A stretch of DNA of 64,000 bases from Bacillus solitudinis (GCF_002797395.1 NZ_KZ454943.1:1107325-1171324), one strand, 5' to 3'. Shown: positions 17,102 to 26,976, counted from the first letter of the stretch. The notes: generated by a model from the letters alone, not told the origin. Program-made: numbers and translations.

Positions 17102-19523
17102 AGCCTACAACAATATTTACAAGCTTTCCAGGAACCGCAATCACTTTTCGGACAGTTTTGTCACCAATTGCTTCCTGAACTTTTTCATCATTGTTGGCAA
17201 GCTCTTGCATTTGTTCACGTGTAGCATTTGTAGGTATCACTAATTTCGTCTTCACCTTACCGTTAATTTGGACGACTACTTCTACCTCGTTTTCTACGAG
17301 TAAGCTCGCATCATATGTCGGCCATGCTTCGTAGGAAATCGTTCCTTCATGACCAAGCTTCTCCCAAAGCTCTTCAGCTAAATGAGGAGCAATTGGGGCA
17401 AGCAACTTAACAAAACCTTCTACTAATTCGCGCGGTAAGCTTTCTTGCTTATAGGCTTCATTAATAAATACCATCATTTGCGAAATCCCAACATTAAAAC
17501 GTAAATTGGCATAGTCATCTGTTATTTTCTTCACCGATTGATGGTAAACTCGGATAAGATTGTCAGAGCCTTTATTCTCATTAATCTTTTCACTTAATTG
17601 ACCTGTTGACTCATCAATAAACAATCTCCAAATCCGGTCCAGAAAACGTCGTGCTCCGTCTAACCCATTCTCAGACCAAGCAATCGAAGCATCTAGAGGT
17701 CCCATAAACATCTCATACAAGCGAAGCGTATCTGCCCCGTGACTAGTGACAATATCATCGGGATTGACAACATTGCCTTTTGATTTACTCATTTTTTCAT
17801 TATTTTCACCAAGTATCATTCCTTGATTATAAAGCTTTTGGAATGGCTCTTTTGTTGGAACGATTCCTAAGTCGTATAGCACCTTATGCCAAAATCTTGC
17901 ATAAAGCAGATGAAGAACGGCGTGCTCAGCTCCACCGATATAAATATCAACCGGTAACCATTTTTTAATTTTGTCAGGGTCAGCAAGTGCTTCATTATTC
18001 TTAGGGTCAATATAACGTAAATAATACCAACAGCTTCCCGCCCATTGCGGCATTGTATTCGTTTCACGGCGTCCTTTTTTGCCTGTGATGGGGTCAACCA
18101 CCTCTAACCAAGATGTCTCGTTTGCGAGTGGCGACTCCCCAGTCCCTGATGGCCGTATTTCTTTCATTTTTGGTAACATTAAAGGTAAATCGGATTCAGG
18201 TACAGCTGACATCGTCCCATCTTCCCAGTGAATGATTGGGATCGGCTCTCCCCAGTAGCGCTGTCGACTAAATAACCAATCACGCAAACGATACGTTACT
18301 TTCTTTTTCCCATATTCATTTGCTTGAAGCCATTCAATCATATTTGATATCGCCACATCTTTATCTAAACCATTTAAAAAGTCTGAGTTCACATGGTTAC
18401 CATCACCAGTGTACGCTTCTTCATCTACATTTCCACCTGCAACGACCTCACGAATTGGTAAATCAAACGTTTTTGCAAACTCATAGTCGCGCTCATCATG
18501 AGCGGGAACAGCCATAATTGCACCCGTTCCATAACTAACTAGAACATAATCTGCAATCCAAATTGGAATTCTTTCTCCATTTACAGGGTTAATAGCAAAT
18601 GCTCCTGTAAATTCACCTGATTTTTCTTTAGAAAGCTCCGTACGCTCTAAGTCACTTTTCGTCGATACTTTCTTTTGATATGCTTGTACTTGTTCCTTTT
18701 GCTCAGGTGTTGTAACTTTTTCAACAAGTTTGTGTTCAGGTGCAAGCACCATATAGGTTGCCCCAAAAAGTGTATCCGGTCTTGTTGTAAACACTTCAAC
18801 CTTCTCACCGTCGTGACCATCAATGGCAAACGTTACTTCAGCCCCTTCCGAACGTCCAATCCAGTTACGCTGCATATCTTTTATGCTTTCTGGCCAGTCA
18901 AGTTCTTCAAGGTCTTCTAGCAGCCGATCTGCGTAAACTGTAATCTTAAGAATCCACTGCTTCATCGGTCGACGCTCAACAGGATGACCACCTCGCTCAC
19001 TTTTTCCATCAATCACCTCTTCGTTAGCAAGCACGGTTCTAAGTGCCGGGCACCAGTTAACTGCTACCTCATCGATATAAGCCAATCCTTTTTCATATAG
19101 CTTTAAGAAAATCCACTGTGTCCATTTATAATACTCTGGATCCGTTGTGTTCACTTCACGATCCCAATCATATGAAAACCCTAACGCTTTAATTTGTCTC
19201 CGGAAATTATCAATATTATGTTTTGTAAACTCTGCCGGATCATTTCCCGTGTCAAGCGCATATTGTTCCGCAGGTAGACCAAACGCATCCCAGCCCATCG
19301 GATGAAGTACATTATACCCTTGCATTCTCTTCATTCTTGAGAGTATATCTGTTGCCGTATATCCTTCTGGATGACCTACATGCAGTCCTGCACCAGATGG
19401 ATATGGGAACATATCTAATGCATAAAATTTCGGTTGGCCTTCTTCTTCCTTTGTTTCAAAAGTTTTATTTTTCTCCCAGTAATCTTGCCACTTCTTCTCA
19501 ATCTGTTGGTGTGAAAACGACAT
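17100..19523 (-). CDS. leuS: Leucyl-tRNA synthetase
   Basis: Class I synthetase of 807 residues, the bacterial LeuRS length. The ATP-site HVGH motif is at residues 48-51 and KMSKS lies near residue 577 in [11 protein letters not shown]. The CP1 editing domain is present with [12 protein letters not shown] and the hydrolytic [15 protein letters not shown] segment. The C-terminal [10 protein letters not shown] domain is intact. It charges tRNA-Leu with leucine. Expression is controlled by the T-box leader just upstream, and the promoter is a near-consensus sigma-A site. The start ATG follows AGGAGG (minus strand, about 19530-19535). Confidence 0.98.
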   Translation of the reverse strand: MSFSHQQIEKKWQDYWEKNKTFETKEEEGQPKFYALDMFPYPSGAGLHVGHPEGYTATDILSRMKRMQGYNVLHPMGWDAFGLPAEQYALDTGNDPAEFTKHNIDNFRRQIKALGFSYDWDREVNTTDPEYYKWTQWIFLKLYEKGLAYIDEVAVNWCPALRTVLANEEVIDGKSERGGHPVERRPMKQWILKITVYADRLLEDLEELDWPESIKDMQRNWIGRSEGAEVTFAIDGHDGEKVEVFTTRPDTLFGATYMVLAPEHKLVEKVTTPEQKEQVQAYQKKVSTKSDLERTELSKEKSGEFTGAFAINPVNGERIPIWIADYVLVSYGTGAIMAVPAHDERDYEFAKTFDLPIREVVAGGNVDEEAYTGDGNHVNSDFLNGLDKDVAISNMIEWLQANEYGKKKVTYRLRDWLFSRQRYWGEPIPIIHWEDGTMSAVPESDLPLMLPKMKEIRPSGTGESPLANETSWLEVVDPITGKKGRRETNTMPQWAGSCWYYLRYIDPKNNEALADPDKIKKWLPVDIYIGGAEHAVLHLLYARFWHKVLYDLGIVPTKEPFQKLYNQGMILGENNEKMSKSKGNVVNPDDIVTSHGADTLRLYEMFMGPLDASIAWSENGLDGARRFLDRIWRLFIDESTGQLSEKINENKGSDNLIRVYHQSVKKITDDYANLRFNVGISQMMVFINEAYKQESLPRELVEGFVKLLAPIAPHLAEELWEKLGHEGTISYEAWPTYDASLLVENEVEVVVQINGKVKTKLVIPTNATREQMQELANNDEKVQEAIGDKTVRKVIAVPGKLVNIVVG

Positions 19524-19596
19524 CGTTTTAATTCCTCCTACTTATATCCTCAATAAACTAGTTATGTAATAAAAACAATAGCTCGCTGTTGCGACT

Positions 19597-19862
19597 ATTA
19601 AAAAAACTCCCATCCCTAACATATTCGTTGTTGTTAGGGACGAGAGTTGTATTAGCAATTCTCGCAGTACCACCCGTATTAATAAGTCCAAAACTCATTC
19701 GTTCTACACGGATAACGGACATGGCCCGTTGAGAGCTACTTTAGCTGTTCACTCTCATGACTCAAAGGGAGTTCATAATGTTGCTTAGCTACCTTGCACC
19801 AGACTACAACACTTTAAATCCCCGCCCATTACTGCTAGTGCTTCTCAACGTCCTCATATCAA
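19597..19862 (-). promoter_or_regulatory. T-box riboswitch leader of leuS
   Basis: On the minus strand the conserved T-box GGGTGGTACTGCGA lies at about 19662-19677, and the leader ends in a strong terminator whose arms AACTCTCGTCCCTAACA and TGTTAGGGATGGGAGTT cover 19604-19648 before a T-run. Stem I is closed by GTTGAGA and TCTCAAC (about 19842 to 19730). Uncharged tRNA-Leu should stabilise the antiterminator. A CTC triplet at 19769-19771 in GAACTCCC is a possible leucine specifier, but the specifier position is not certain. Confidence 0.93.
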
Positions 19863-19871
19863 CTTACTAGT

Positions 19872-19900
19872 ATTGTATGAATTGAGACGAGCACTGTCAA
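19872..19900 (-). promoter_or_regulatory. Sigma-A promoter of leuS
   Basis: Minus-strand TTGACA (19895-19900), 17-bp spacer, TACAAT (19872-19877), directly in front of the T-box leader. Confidence 0.85.
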
Positions 19901-20026
19901 GTTCGCACTGGTATTCTTGAAGATAATTTTAGCCTCTCAACACTCATTGGCTCTTTGTAACTTAAATGCTAAAATTAAAAGTGTAATATGATTAGAAGAT
20001 GACTTCAATTTTGAAAGGTGAATATC

Positions 20027-20989
20027 ATGGTATTCAATACAAACGAGCGGAACATGTTGGAGTACGGAAATAAACGTTATTATTCTTGGAATCAGCATTT
20101 GAAGGAGCAATTTGGAACAAAAGTGTTTAAAGTGCCATTAGATGCTGGCTTTAATTGCCCCAATCGAGATGGAAGTGTCGCCCATGGTGGGTGCACATTT
20201 TGTAGTGAACGGGGATCAGGTGATTTTGCTGGTGACCGTCGCGATCATCTCGTCACTCAATTTCATACCATTAAAGAACGTATGCACCGCAAATGGAAAA
20301 ATGGCAAATATATTGGGTACTTTCAAGCCTATACAAATACATACGCACCTGTAGAAACACTGCGTCATTACTATGAACAAATTTTATCTCAAGAAGGTGT
20401 AGTTGGTTTATCCATTGCAACAAGACCGGATTGCTTGCCAGATGATGTTATTGCCTATTTAGCAGAATTGAACAAACGTACATATCTTTGGGTTGAACTC
20501 GGTTTACAAACTGTACATGAGCGCACCTCACATCTTATTAATCGAGCCCACGATTACCAATGTTATATCGATGGGGTTAATAAACTACGTAAACACGGGA
20601 TTCGCGTTTGTGCTCATATCATAAATGGTCTACCTTTGGAAAATTACAGCATGATGATGACGACAGCAAGAGAGGTTGCGAAGCTCGATGTACAAGGAAT
20701 TAAAATTCACTTACTTCATTTGTTAAAAAAGACAGCCATGGTTAAACAGTACGAAAAAGGACTTGTCCAATTTATGAGCCTTGAGGACTATGTTAAAGTC
20801 GTCGTGGACCAATTAGAAGTCATTCCACCAACTATGATTGTTCATCGTTTAACAGGCGACGGCCCAGGAGAATTAATGATTGGTCCGATGTGGAGCATGA
20901 GGAAATGGGATGTTTTAAACGCAATAAACGTCGAGCTTGTGCAAAGGAATACTTGGCAAGGAAAGTTTTATCAGGAGGTTGGTTCATAA
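20027..20989 (+). CDS. ytqA: Radical SAM protein YtqA (TIGR01212 type; MnmL)
   Basis: 320 residues. The radical SAM cysteines lie in FNCPNRDGSVAHGGCTFC near residues 37-54, a form typical of the TIGR01212 family. GYFQAYTNTYAP and LWVELGLQTVHERT further match. Work on Gram-positive mnm5s2U synthesis named YtqA MnmL and YtqB MnmM, acting at the tRNA wobble uridine; that link is recalled from literature, not shown by this sequence. The ATG at 20027 is favoured over an upstream GTG (20018) because GAAAGGTG sits six bases before it. It overlaps ytqB by one base. Confidence 0.9.
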   Translation: MVFNTNERNMLEYGNKRYYSWNQHLKEQFGTKVFKVPLDAGFNCPNRDGSVAHGGCTFCSERGSGDFAGDRRDHLVTQFHTIKERMHRKWKNGKYIGYFQAYTNTYAPVETLRHYYEQILSQEGVVGLSIATRPDCLPDDVIAYLAELNKRTYLWVELGLQTVHERTSHLINRAHDYQCYIDGVNKLRKHGIRVCAHIINGLPLENYSMMMTTAREVAKLDVQGIKIHLLHLLKKTAMVKQYEKGLVQFMSLEDYVKVVVDQLEVIPPTMIVHRLTGDGPGELMIGPMWSMRKWDVLNAINVELVQRNTWQGKFYQEVGS

Positions 20990-21558
20990 TGAAATTACGA
21001 GGGGTTCTACCCTTTGCCCGTTTTTTATTAGAGGAAGTTCTTGAACCCGGTGATATCGCCATTGATTGCACGGCAGGTAACGGACATGATTCTGTTTTCC
21101 TAGCGAAACTTGTGCCAGCTGGACATGTTTATAGCTTTGATATACAGATTGAAGCCATTGAAAATACGCGCACTCGTTTAGAAGAACACGACCTTTCCCA
21201 TCGAGTGACTCTTATTCACGAAGGTCATGAAACAGTGAAGCAGCATATTCCTGTGTCAGATTATTCAAAGGTACATGCGGCAATTTTCAATCTTGGTTAT
21301 CTCCCAGGGGGCGACAAAACGATTGTAACCGAGCCTTCTTCAACCATTCAAGCTATTGACTCTCTCTTAACATTCATGCCAAGAGGTGGAACAATTGTGC
21401 TTGTTATCTATCACGGTCATGAAAAGGGTAAAATTGAAAAAGAATATGTGGAAGCATATACTGAAAGTCTTGACCAACAGCATGTACATGTCTTAAAGTA
21501 TCAATTTATAAATCAAGACCAGTCCCCACCTTTTGTTATTGCCATAGAGAAGCGATAA
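20989..21558 (+). CDS. ytqB: SAM-dependent methyltransferase YtqB (MnmM)
   Basis: 189 residues with a class I methyltransferase fold: AIDCTAGNGHDSVFLA (SAM loop, about residues 22-37), GHVYSFDIQ (acidic end of strand 2) and HAAIFNLGYLPGGDK in the catalytic region. B. subtilis YtqB (MnmM) methylates 5-aminomethyl-2-thiouridine at tRNA position 34. The ATG at 20989 shares an A with the ytqA stop codon and is preceded by TCAGGAGG, so both are translationally coupled in one operon. An upstream in-frame start at 20890 lies inside ytqA and is rejected. Confidence 0.92.
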   Translation: MKLRGVLPFARFLLEEVLEPGDIAIDCTAGNGHDSVFLAKLVPAGHVYSFDIQIEAIENTRTRLEEHDLSHRVTLIHEGHETVKQHIPVSDYSKVHAAIFNLGYLPGGDKTIVTEPSSTIQAIDSLLTFMPRGGTIVLVIYHGHEKGKIEKEYVEAYTESLDQQHVHVLKYQFINQDQSPPFVIAIEKR

Positions 21559-21659
21559 ATGATTATTACTTGACATTTTTTCTAAATCGATTAAAAATAA
21601 ATAATACTTAGTTAAAATTGATATAGAGACTAAAATAGCTAAATAAGGAGTGTCTAAGT

Positions 21660-22244
21660 GTGACTATCCTCGATTCAATCTTGGACTATAACCAAACGTT
21701 CGTTGAAAACAAAGAATACGAAAGCTATCAAACGACAAAATACCCAAATAAAAAACTTGTCATACTAACCTGTATGGATACTCGACTTGTTGACCTTCTC
21801 CACAATGCGATGAACCTAAAAAATGGCGATGCTAAAATTATCCGAAATGCTGGTGCCGTCATTTCTCATCCCTTTGGTAGTATTATGAGGAGCATCCTTG
21901 TAGCAATTTATGAACTCCAAGCGGAGGAAATCATGATTATTGGTCACCACGGCTGTGGTATGGTCGGTCTTGAACCAAGCAGCATCTTAGAAAAAGCGGA
22001 AGCACGCGGAATTGATATGGATGTGATTAAGACCATTGAGTATTCAGGCATTGATATTAATAATTTCCTAACTGGGTTTACAAAGGTAGAGGATAATGTT
22101 TCTCACAGTGTTGATATGGTTAGAAATCATCCTTTGCTACCAAAAAACACACCTGTCCATGGACTTGTCGTCTCTCCCGAAACGGGTAAACTTGATTTAA
22201 TTATTAATGGGTACGATGCAGAGGAAATGGCACGTAATAACTAA
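21660..22244 (+). CDS. ytiB: Beta-type carbonic anhydrase YtiB
   Basis: Reversible CO2 hydration enzyme of 194 residues. Zinc ligands are visible as CMDTRL near residue 38 (Cys and the gating Asp-Arg pair) and GHHGCGM near residue 97 (His and Cys). The short form without the C-terminal extension matches B. subtilis YtiB. It starts with GTG behind AAGGAG (21645-21650). A weak promoter-like TTGACA at 21571-21576 lies upstream. It ends before a long hairpin that probably terminates transcription. Confidence 0.9.
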   Translation: MTILDSILDYNQTFVENKEYESYQTTKYPNKKLVILTCMDTRLVDLLHNAMNLKNGDAKIIRNAGAVISHPFGSIMRSILVAIYELQAEEIMIIGHHGCGMVGLEPSSILEKAEARGIDMDVIKTIEYSGIDINNFLTGFTKVEDNVSHSVDMVRNHPLLPKNTPVHGLVVSPETGKLDLIINGYDAEEMARNN

Positions 22245-22248
22245 AAAA

Positions 22249-22295
22249 GAGGGGTGTGCTATAAGGTTAATTTTTGACCTTATGGCACACCCCTT
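22249..22295 (+). terminator. Long hairpin after ytiB
   Basis: AGGGGTGTGC..TAAGGT pairs with ACCTTA..GCACACCCCT around a T-rich loop. No strong T-run follows, so the role as a terminator is likely from position but not proved. Confidence 0.6.
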
Positions 22296-22372
22296 AAGCA
22301 ATGTTCCCCTCGTAAGGCGAGTAGTGTACGAAAGCCACTGCCTATCCTTTTATGTTTTTGAAACGCCTCTTT

Positions 22373-23431
22373 TTAATTGCGTTTTTTCCGAAAAATCCAA
22401 CTGTTCAGATAAAATAAAAGTGTCGGTAACCCACCTTTTTTAATCATTTGCTTTGATTTTTTTTTCATTTCTTTATCACCTTGTACTTTTTCATCAGCTA
22501 TATAAATAGCAATAACACCACGAATAATCATTTCATGGAATTTCGGATCCGGTAACGTTCTTAATTGCTCTTCTGCCTGGTCAACAAAGAAGCGAAAGCG
22601 ATTAATCATTTCTTCTTCGCTTTCATAATAGAACAGAAAATTTAATTCATCATCAGCAATATCTTCTTCTTGGTCAATAAAATAATCCAATAAAATATGT
22701 ACACCTTGGACCCAAGGATAATATCCATTTTTAATTATTTCTGCAGTCTCTTTTGTTAGGTTCTGCTTAGTCGCGTAAGACGCCATTGCATAGATTCCTA
22801 GTGTGGAGGCCGTACATGCTGAAAATTCAAACCATGTCATCTCTGGTACTTTATGGCGGTGGAGTTCAAACCACTCTTTTAATAGAGGGATGCGGTCTTC
22901 CTTTTTTACATGCTTGTAAACCTGGAGATCTCCATAGTAGCCGCTCAATTCGATCATGCCCTCTTGTACTTGATAGAAAGAAGGAAAGGTAGCAAGCATG
23001 TTTCGACAGGTTTGAATAAGTTCAAATAAATAACCACCGTCCTCCTGCTCCTTGCGATACTCATAATAATTTTCAAGTGGGCGTTCTGGATCAATCGCTG
23101 CTAGTAACGCATTATGTAAGGCACGAAAATCATTTGGATCTAATGAATCACTTTGGTCACATAAGTTGTCTAAGTAATCACAAATAATTTGGTAGGCGAT
23201 CATAAATTGAGTTAATTCTTTATTACGATCGCCAGCAAGAATACCAAATACTCCTCCTCCTTCACAATGAAAGGCTTTCCTTTCAAGTGCATCTAATGCT
23301 TGTGAGCGCAGCTCCACATCTGGAATATCTCGCGCTTTTTCCTTCCATTGATCAAAATAAAAATGAACAGTAGGAATCACCTCTCGATAAATCTTAATTA
23401 ATAAAGGGATTGGTTTCGTCGGGACATTCAA
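22373..23431 (-). CDS. ytpB: Tetraprenyl-beta-curcumene synthase YtpB
   Basis: 352 residues of the DUF2600 family. In B. subtilis YtpB converts a C35 polyprenyl diphosphate into tetraprenyl-beta-curcumene, the sesquarterpene branch. The acidic DYLDNLCDQSD near residue 86-96 is the likely metal-binding, diphosphate-ionising motif; a second acidic region FIDQEEDIADDELN occurs near residue 250. The basic C-terminus ends WIFRKKRN. It lies next to ytpA as in B. subtilis, although a repeat-containing gap of about 260 bp separates them here. Confidence 0.9.
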   Translation of the reverse strand: MNVPTKPIPLLIKIYREVIPTVHFYFDQWKEKARDIPDVELRSQALDALERKAFHCEGGGVFGILAGDRNKELTQFMIAYQIICDYLDNLCDQSDSLDPNDFRALHNALLAAIDPERPLENYYEYRKEQEDGGYLFELIQTCRNMLATFPSFYQVQEGMIELSGYYGDLQVYKHVKKEDRIPLLKEWFELHRHKVPEMTWFEFSACTASTLGIYAMASYATKQNLTKETAEIIKNGYYPWVQGVHILLDYFIDQEEDIADDELNFLFYYESEEEMINRFRFFVDQAEEQLRTLPDPKFHEMIIRGVIAIYIADEKVQGDKEMKKKSKQMIKKGGLPTLLFYLNSWIFRKKRN

Positions 23432-23576
23432 CTACATTCCTCCTCGAATATTTCCATAACTAGTACATTAGCATAATTAGCTAATCTAGACAACGAATGT
23501 TGCATTGTAAGAAGTGACCGATACAGAATGTTACTGTTCCTTTCTTGTCTTTAGAAAAAGCCCCGTAAACAGGGAA

Positions 23577-23656
23577 ACCACTGAAAAAGGTGAAATATTA
23601 AAGGCCCTTGAAAAAAGGTGAAAATGTGAGGGCACTGAAAAAGGAAAAGTACCTTT
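23577..23656. repeat. Intergenic repeat with three CTGAAAAAGG-like arms
   Basis: CCACTGAAAAAGGTGAAA, CCTTGAAAAAAGGTGAAA and GGCACTGAAAAAGGAAAA follow one another in about 75 bp between ytpA and ytpB. Other copies appear opposite TTTTTCAGTG arms as hairpins, while here the arms are in the same direction. Confidence 0.6.
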
Positions 23657-23688
23657 GATGTGACCCCCTAAAACAGGCGGATTATCGT

Positions 23689-24471
23689 TTAAGGAATAAT
23701 CAAGTTGATAAAACCAACTGCGAAGCGAAACACTTCTTCTCGCTCTGGTTCATTAAATAATTCATGATAAAGACCATCCCACTCTTTATAGTGCTTACTC
23801 GTTAAAGCAAGGCTATCAAACCAATCTCGTACCGCGTATTTATCGACAAGAAAGTCCTCACCAGATTGCATCACAAGAAGGGGAAGATCAGGGAATTTCT
23901 CAGGATAACGATTTGAGATTTTCATTGCCTTTACTAATTCCCGGTACCAGCGAACAGATACTTTTGTAACACGAAGCTCATCTCGTATATACGCTTCCCT
24001 TATTTCCTCACTCCGTGTTAATTGTTCTGTACGAATGCCAGATTTAGAGCTAATTGTTGGTGCGAAACGATGTAACACTTTGGTCGCAAACTCTTTTGTC
24101 TTCGTTGGAGGCTGACTTAACGCTAAACAAGGTGATGATAATATAACCCCGCTAATTAAGGCAGCGCTTCTTTCCATTAACGTTCGAATCGCGACAAGCC
24201 CCCCCATACTATGTCCAAATAAAAACATAGGTAAATTACGTTTACGTCCCTCTTCTAGCCATGCTTCTACACTGTCAATATATTGCTGAAAGGATTGAAC
24301 GTGGCCACGTCTTCCGCGAGTCTGTCCCTGTCCTGGTAAATCTCCCATAATCACTTCAAGGCCATGGGCATTCCATTTCTTAGCGAGCCATTGATAGCGG
24401 CCGTGATGTTCCCCAGCTCCATGAATTATTATAATAATTCCACGAGGTTCTACAACTTCCCATTTCCACAT
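23689..24471 (-). CDS. ytpA: Alpha/beta hydrolase, lysophospholipase/monoacylglycerol lipase type
   Basis: 260 residues. The serine nucleophile lies in GHSMGG near residue 90, the oxyanion region is IIHGAGEHHGRY, and the acid and His are likely in GEDFLVD and WDGLYHELFNEP. It matches B. subtilis YtpA, a phospholipase reported to make the lysophospholipid antibiotic bacilysocin. The ATG at 24471 is chosen because GGGGGAG sits seven bases before it; an upstream ATG at 24486 is possible and adds five residues. It is divergent from ytoA. Confidence 0.88.
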   Translation of the reverse strand: MWKWEVVEPRGIIIIIHGAGEHHGRYQWLAKKWNAHGLEVIMGDLPGQGQTRGRRGHVQSFQQYIDSVEAWLEEGRKRNLPMFLFGHSMGGLVAIRTLMERSAALISGVILSSPCLALSQPPTKTKEFATKVLHRFAPTISSKSGIRTEQLTRSEEIREAYIRDELRVTKVSVRWYRELVKAMKISNRYPEKFPDLPLLVMQSGEDFLVDKYAVRDWFDSLALTSKHYKEWDGLYHELFNEPEREEVFRFAVGFINLIIP

Positions 24472-24587
24472 TTTATACTCCCCCATACTGCTTTAGGATA
24501 TTTTAAAGCTAAGAAGTATCACGATTTCATTAATTGCGTTAAAATTAGTATAACGGTTTTTTTACTACACGCAAAGGATGTGTGATT

Positions 24588-25103
24588 ATGACAATTTACA
24601 AATACAAAGATAAAACACCTAGCATCTCTCCACGTGCCTTTATTGCTGATTATGTAACAATATCTGGCGATGTCACAATCGGTGATGAATCAAGTATTTG
24701 GTTCCAAACGGTTATTCGGGGTGATGTCTCACCAACGATTATCGGCAAAAGAGTAAACATTCAAGACCAATCTATGCTACATCAAAGTCCTAAGTATCCT
24801 TTAATTATTGAAGATGATGTCACCGTAGGTCATCAGGTCATGTTACATAGTTGTACAATTCGCAAAAATGCTCTTATCGGCATGGGATCGATAATTTTAG
24901 ATGGTTCTGAGATTGGTGAAGGTGCTTTTATTGGTGCAGGAAGCCTCGTACCGCCAGGTAAAAAAATCCCACCGAATACACTTGCTTTTGGAAGACCTGC
25001 AAAAGTCATTCGAGAACTAAAAAAGGAAGACCTTGATGACATGGCACGTATTCGAAAAGAATACGTAGAGAAGGGTCAAATCTATAAAGACCTACAATCT
25101 TAA
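24588..25103 (+). CDS. ytoA: Gamma-carbonic-anhydrase-like hexapeptide protein
   Basis: 171 residues, nearly all left-handed beta-helix hexapeptide repeats (DVTIGDESSIWF, NIQDQSMLHQSP, DVTVGHQVMLHSCTI). His residues at HQS, VGHQV and LHSC are placed as zinc ligands of the gamma carbonic anhydrase fold. It ends in the usual GRPAKVIRELK helix. Catalytic activity of YtoA-type proteins is uncertain. The ATG at 24588 follows AAAGGATG; an in-frame GTG at 24582 is less favoured. A compact terminator follows. Confidence 0.9.
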   Translation: MTIYKYKDKTPSISPRAFIADYVTISGDVTIGDESSIWFQTVIRGDVSPTIIGKRVNIQDQSMLHQSPKYPLIIEDDVTVGHQVMLHSCTIRKNALIGMGSIILDGSEIGEGAFIGAGSLVPPGKKIPPNTLAFGRPAKVIRELKKEDLDDMARIRKEYVEKGQIYKDLQS

Positions 25104-25113
25104 TACCCCATTT

Positions 25114-25139
25114 CCCCCGCTTCTAAGCGGGGGCTTTTT
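25114..25139 (+). terminator. Terminator of ytoA
   Basis: CCCCCGC, six-base loop, GCGGGGG, then CTTTTT: a compact GC-rich rho-independent terminator. Confidence 0.92.
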
Positions 25140-25286
25140 GACTGTCTAGCCTGCTCTAGGATAAAATAGCTTCATAAATTTAATAAAATGTTTACAATTT
25201 TACGTGATGTTTTAAAATTTACTTGATAATTCCTCAACAAAAGACTGGTAGGATATAAGTAAAGAAATAAAGAAGGAGGTTAAGCT

Positions 25287-25817
25287 GTGCGTTCAAAACT
25301 TTATGATACCGACTGTCAAATCTTCCATTGGATTAACGGTAAAAGCAAACAAGAGTCTATTTTTAGATTTATGAGCTTTTTTACGCATGCTGGTGGTGCT
25401 ACATTTACGATAGGGCTCACGGTAATTTTATGTTTATTCACAAATGACCTCTTAAAGTACTCTGCATTCGTAGCTGCGATTTCACTACTAGTTAGTCACC
25501 TAATTGTGATGTTAGTGAAACGATCGTTGCCACGCCATCGTCCTTATCTTGAATTTCCAGGAGCAATTGTTGTTGAGAATCCTTTTAAAGACCACTCATT
25601 TCCTTCTGGTCATACTACGGCAATTTTTTCGGTCACCGTTCCCTTTATGGTTGAATTTCCACTGTTTATCCTTCCATTATTAATTCTTTCTACTCTGGTA
25701 GGTATTTCTCGTATTGTTCTTGGATTACATTATCCTTCTGATGTTATGGCGGGAGCTGTGATCGGTACAATTATTAGCATTTCATCCTTACTATTTACTC
25801 AATTCATTCTACTTTAG
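25287..25817 (+). CDS. PAP2-family phosphatase (undecaprenyl-diphosphatase type)
   Basis: 176 residues with five or six membrane segments. The three PAP2 motifs are complete: KRSLPRHRP, PSGHT and SRIVLGLHYPSDV, with the catalytic His residues in the last two. Members of this branch dephosphorylate undecaprenyl diphosphate or lipid phosphates at the membrane surface. It starts with GTG behind AAGAAGGAGG and sits ten bases before a glycosyltransferase gene in the same operon, which suggests a joint role in envelope lipid or glycan synthesis. Confidence 0.88.
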   Translation: MRSKLYDTDCQIFHWINGKSKQESIFRFMSFFTHAGGATFTIGLTVILCLFTNDLLKYSAFVAAISLLVSHLIVMLVKRSLPRHRPYLEFPGAIVVENPFKDHSFPSGHTTAIFSVTVPFMVEFPLFILPLLILSTLVGISRIVLGLHYPSDVMAGAVIGTIISISSLLFTQFILL

Positions 25818-25827
25818 GAGGAATTAG

Positions 25828-26976
25828 ATGAAAATTGCTCTATTTACAGATACGTTTGCTCCCCAAGTTAATGGTGTAGCGAGGACACTTCAGCGTTTAG
25901 TTACTCATCTCGAAAAACGTGATATCTCATATCAACTCTTTGTTCCAGAAATGATTGAGCAAAGTGATTTATTTTCAAGCAATATTCATTCTTTTATGAG
26001 TTTACCCTTCTTTCTTTATCCTGAATGTAGAATGGCTTTACCAAATCTATTTTCTATTAAAGAGAAAATGGCTGAATTTCAGCCTGACTTAATTCATATT
26101 ACGACTCCTTTTAATATCGGGCTTTCCGGTTTACATTACGGAAAAAAATATCATATTCCAATGGTCGGGTCTTATCATACTCATTTTGATTATTATTTAC
26201 GGTATTATAAATTACAGTTTATGCAAGAAATGCTTTGGAAATATGTGAAGTGGTTTTACTCTAGTTTTGAAAAGACATTTGTCCCTTCCGAAGAAACGAG
26301 GGAACACTTGGTTGAACGAGGGTTTCATAATATTAATCTATGGAAAAGAGGGGTAGATTGTCACTTATTTCATCCACGTTACAAGAACGGTTCCATTACC
26401 GAGCGTTTTTCAATTAAAAAGAAATTTCTGTTACTTTATGTGGGAAGAATAGCGCCAGAAAAAGACTTGCATATTCTCCGTCAAGTAATGAGACAATTAC
26501 CTGAATCTATCCGCCAAAACGTACATTGGCTTTATGTTGGGGATGGTCCAATGCGTATAGAGATGATGCAAGAGTTCCAAGAGAACGTCACATTTACAGG
26601 GTACTTGAAGGGCGAGGCTTTAGCATCTGTCTATGCATCAGCAGATTTATTTGTTTTTCCTTCAACGACCGAAACGTTTGGAAATGTTGTCCTTGAAGCT
26701 CTTGCTTCAGGAACTCCAGCAATCGTATCCAATCAAGGTGGTGTGAAAGAAATAGTTCAACACAAAAGAACAGGGATGATTTGCGAAGCAAAACAACCTG
26801 ATTCCTTTATTCAAGCGATTGTGACGTTATTAGGAAATCAAAGCATTCGTAAAGAAATGAGCTATGAAGCAAGGAAATACGCTAAAACACAAGCATGGGA
26901 AACAATTTTTGATGAGCTAATTCTTCAATATGAGCAAGCTGCTCAAAATAGAAAATCACTTCGTCAGCTTGCATAA
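25828..26976 (+). CDS. GT4-family glycosyltransferase
   Basis: 382 residues with the GT-B fold. The N-terminal domain opens IALFTDTFAPQVNGVARTLQ, the mark of alpha-mannosyl/glucosyltransferases acting on lipids (MgtA-like). The C-terminal domain has LLYVGRIAPEKDLHIL, the FPSTTETFGNVVLEALASG nucleotide-sugar E-x7-E motif and PAIVSNQGG. Substrates cannot be told from sequence; a membrane glycolipid is likely given the PAP2 partner. It begins behind TTTAGGAGGAATTAG (25814-25828 region) immediately after the phosphatase gene. Confidence 0.88.
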   Translation: MKIALFTDTFAPQVNGVARTLQRLVTHLEKRDISYQLFVPEMIEQSDLFSSNIHSFMSLPFFLYPECRMALPNLFSIKEKMAEFQPDLIHITTPFNIGLSGLHYGKKYHIPMVGSYHTHFDYYLRYYKLQFMQEMLWKYVKWFYSSFEKTFVPSEETREHLVERGFHNINLWKRGVDCHLFHPRYKNGSITERFSIKKKFLLLYVGRIAPEKDLHILRQVMRQLPESIRQNVHWLYVGDGPMRIEMMQEFQENVTFTGYLKGEALASVYASADLFVFPSTTETFGNVVLEALASGTPAIVSNQGGVKEIVQHKRTGMICEAKQPDSFIQAIVTLLGNQSIRKEMSYEARKYAKTQAWETIFDELILQYEQAAQNRKSLRQLA

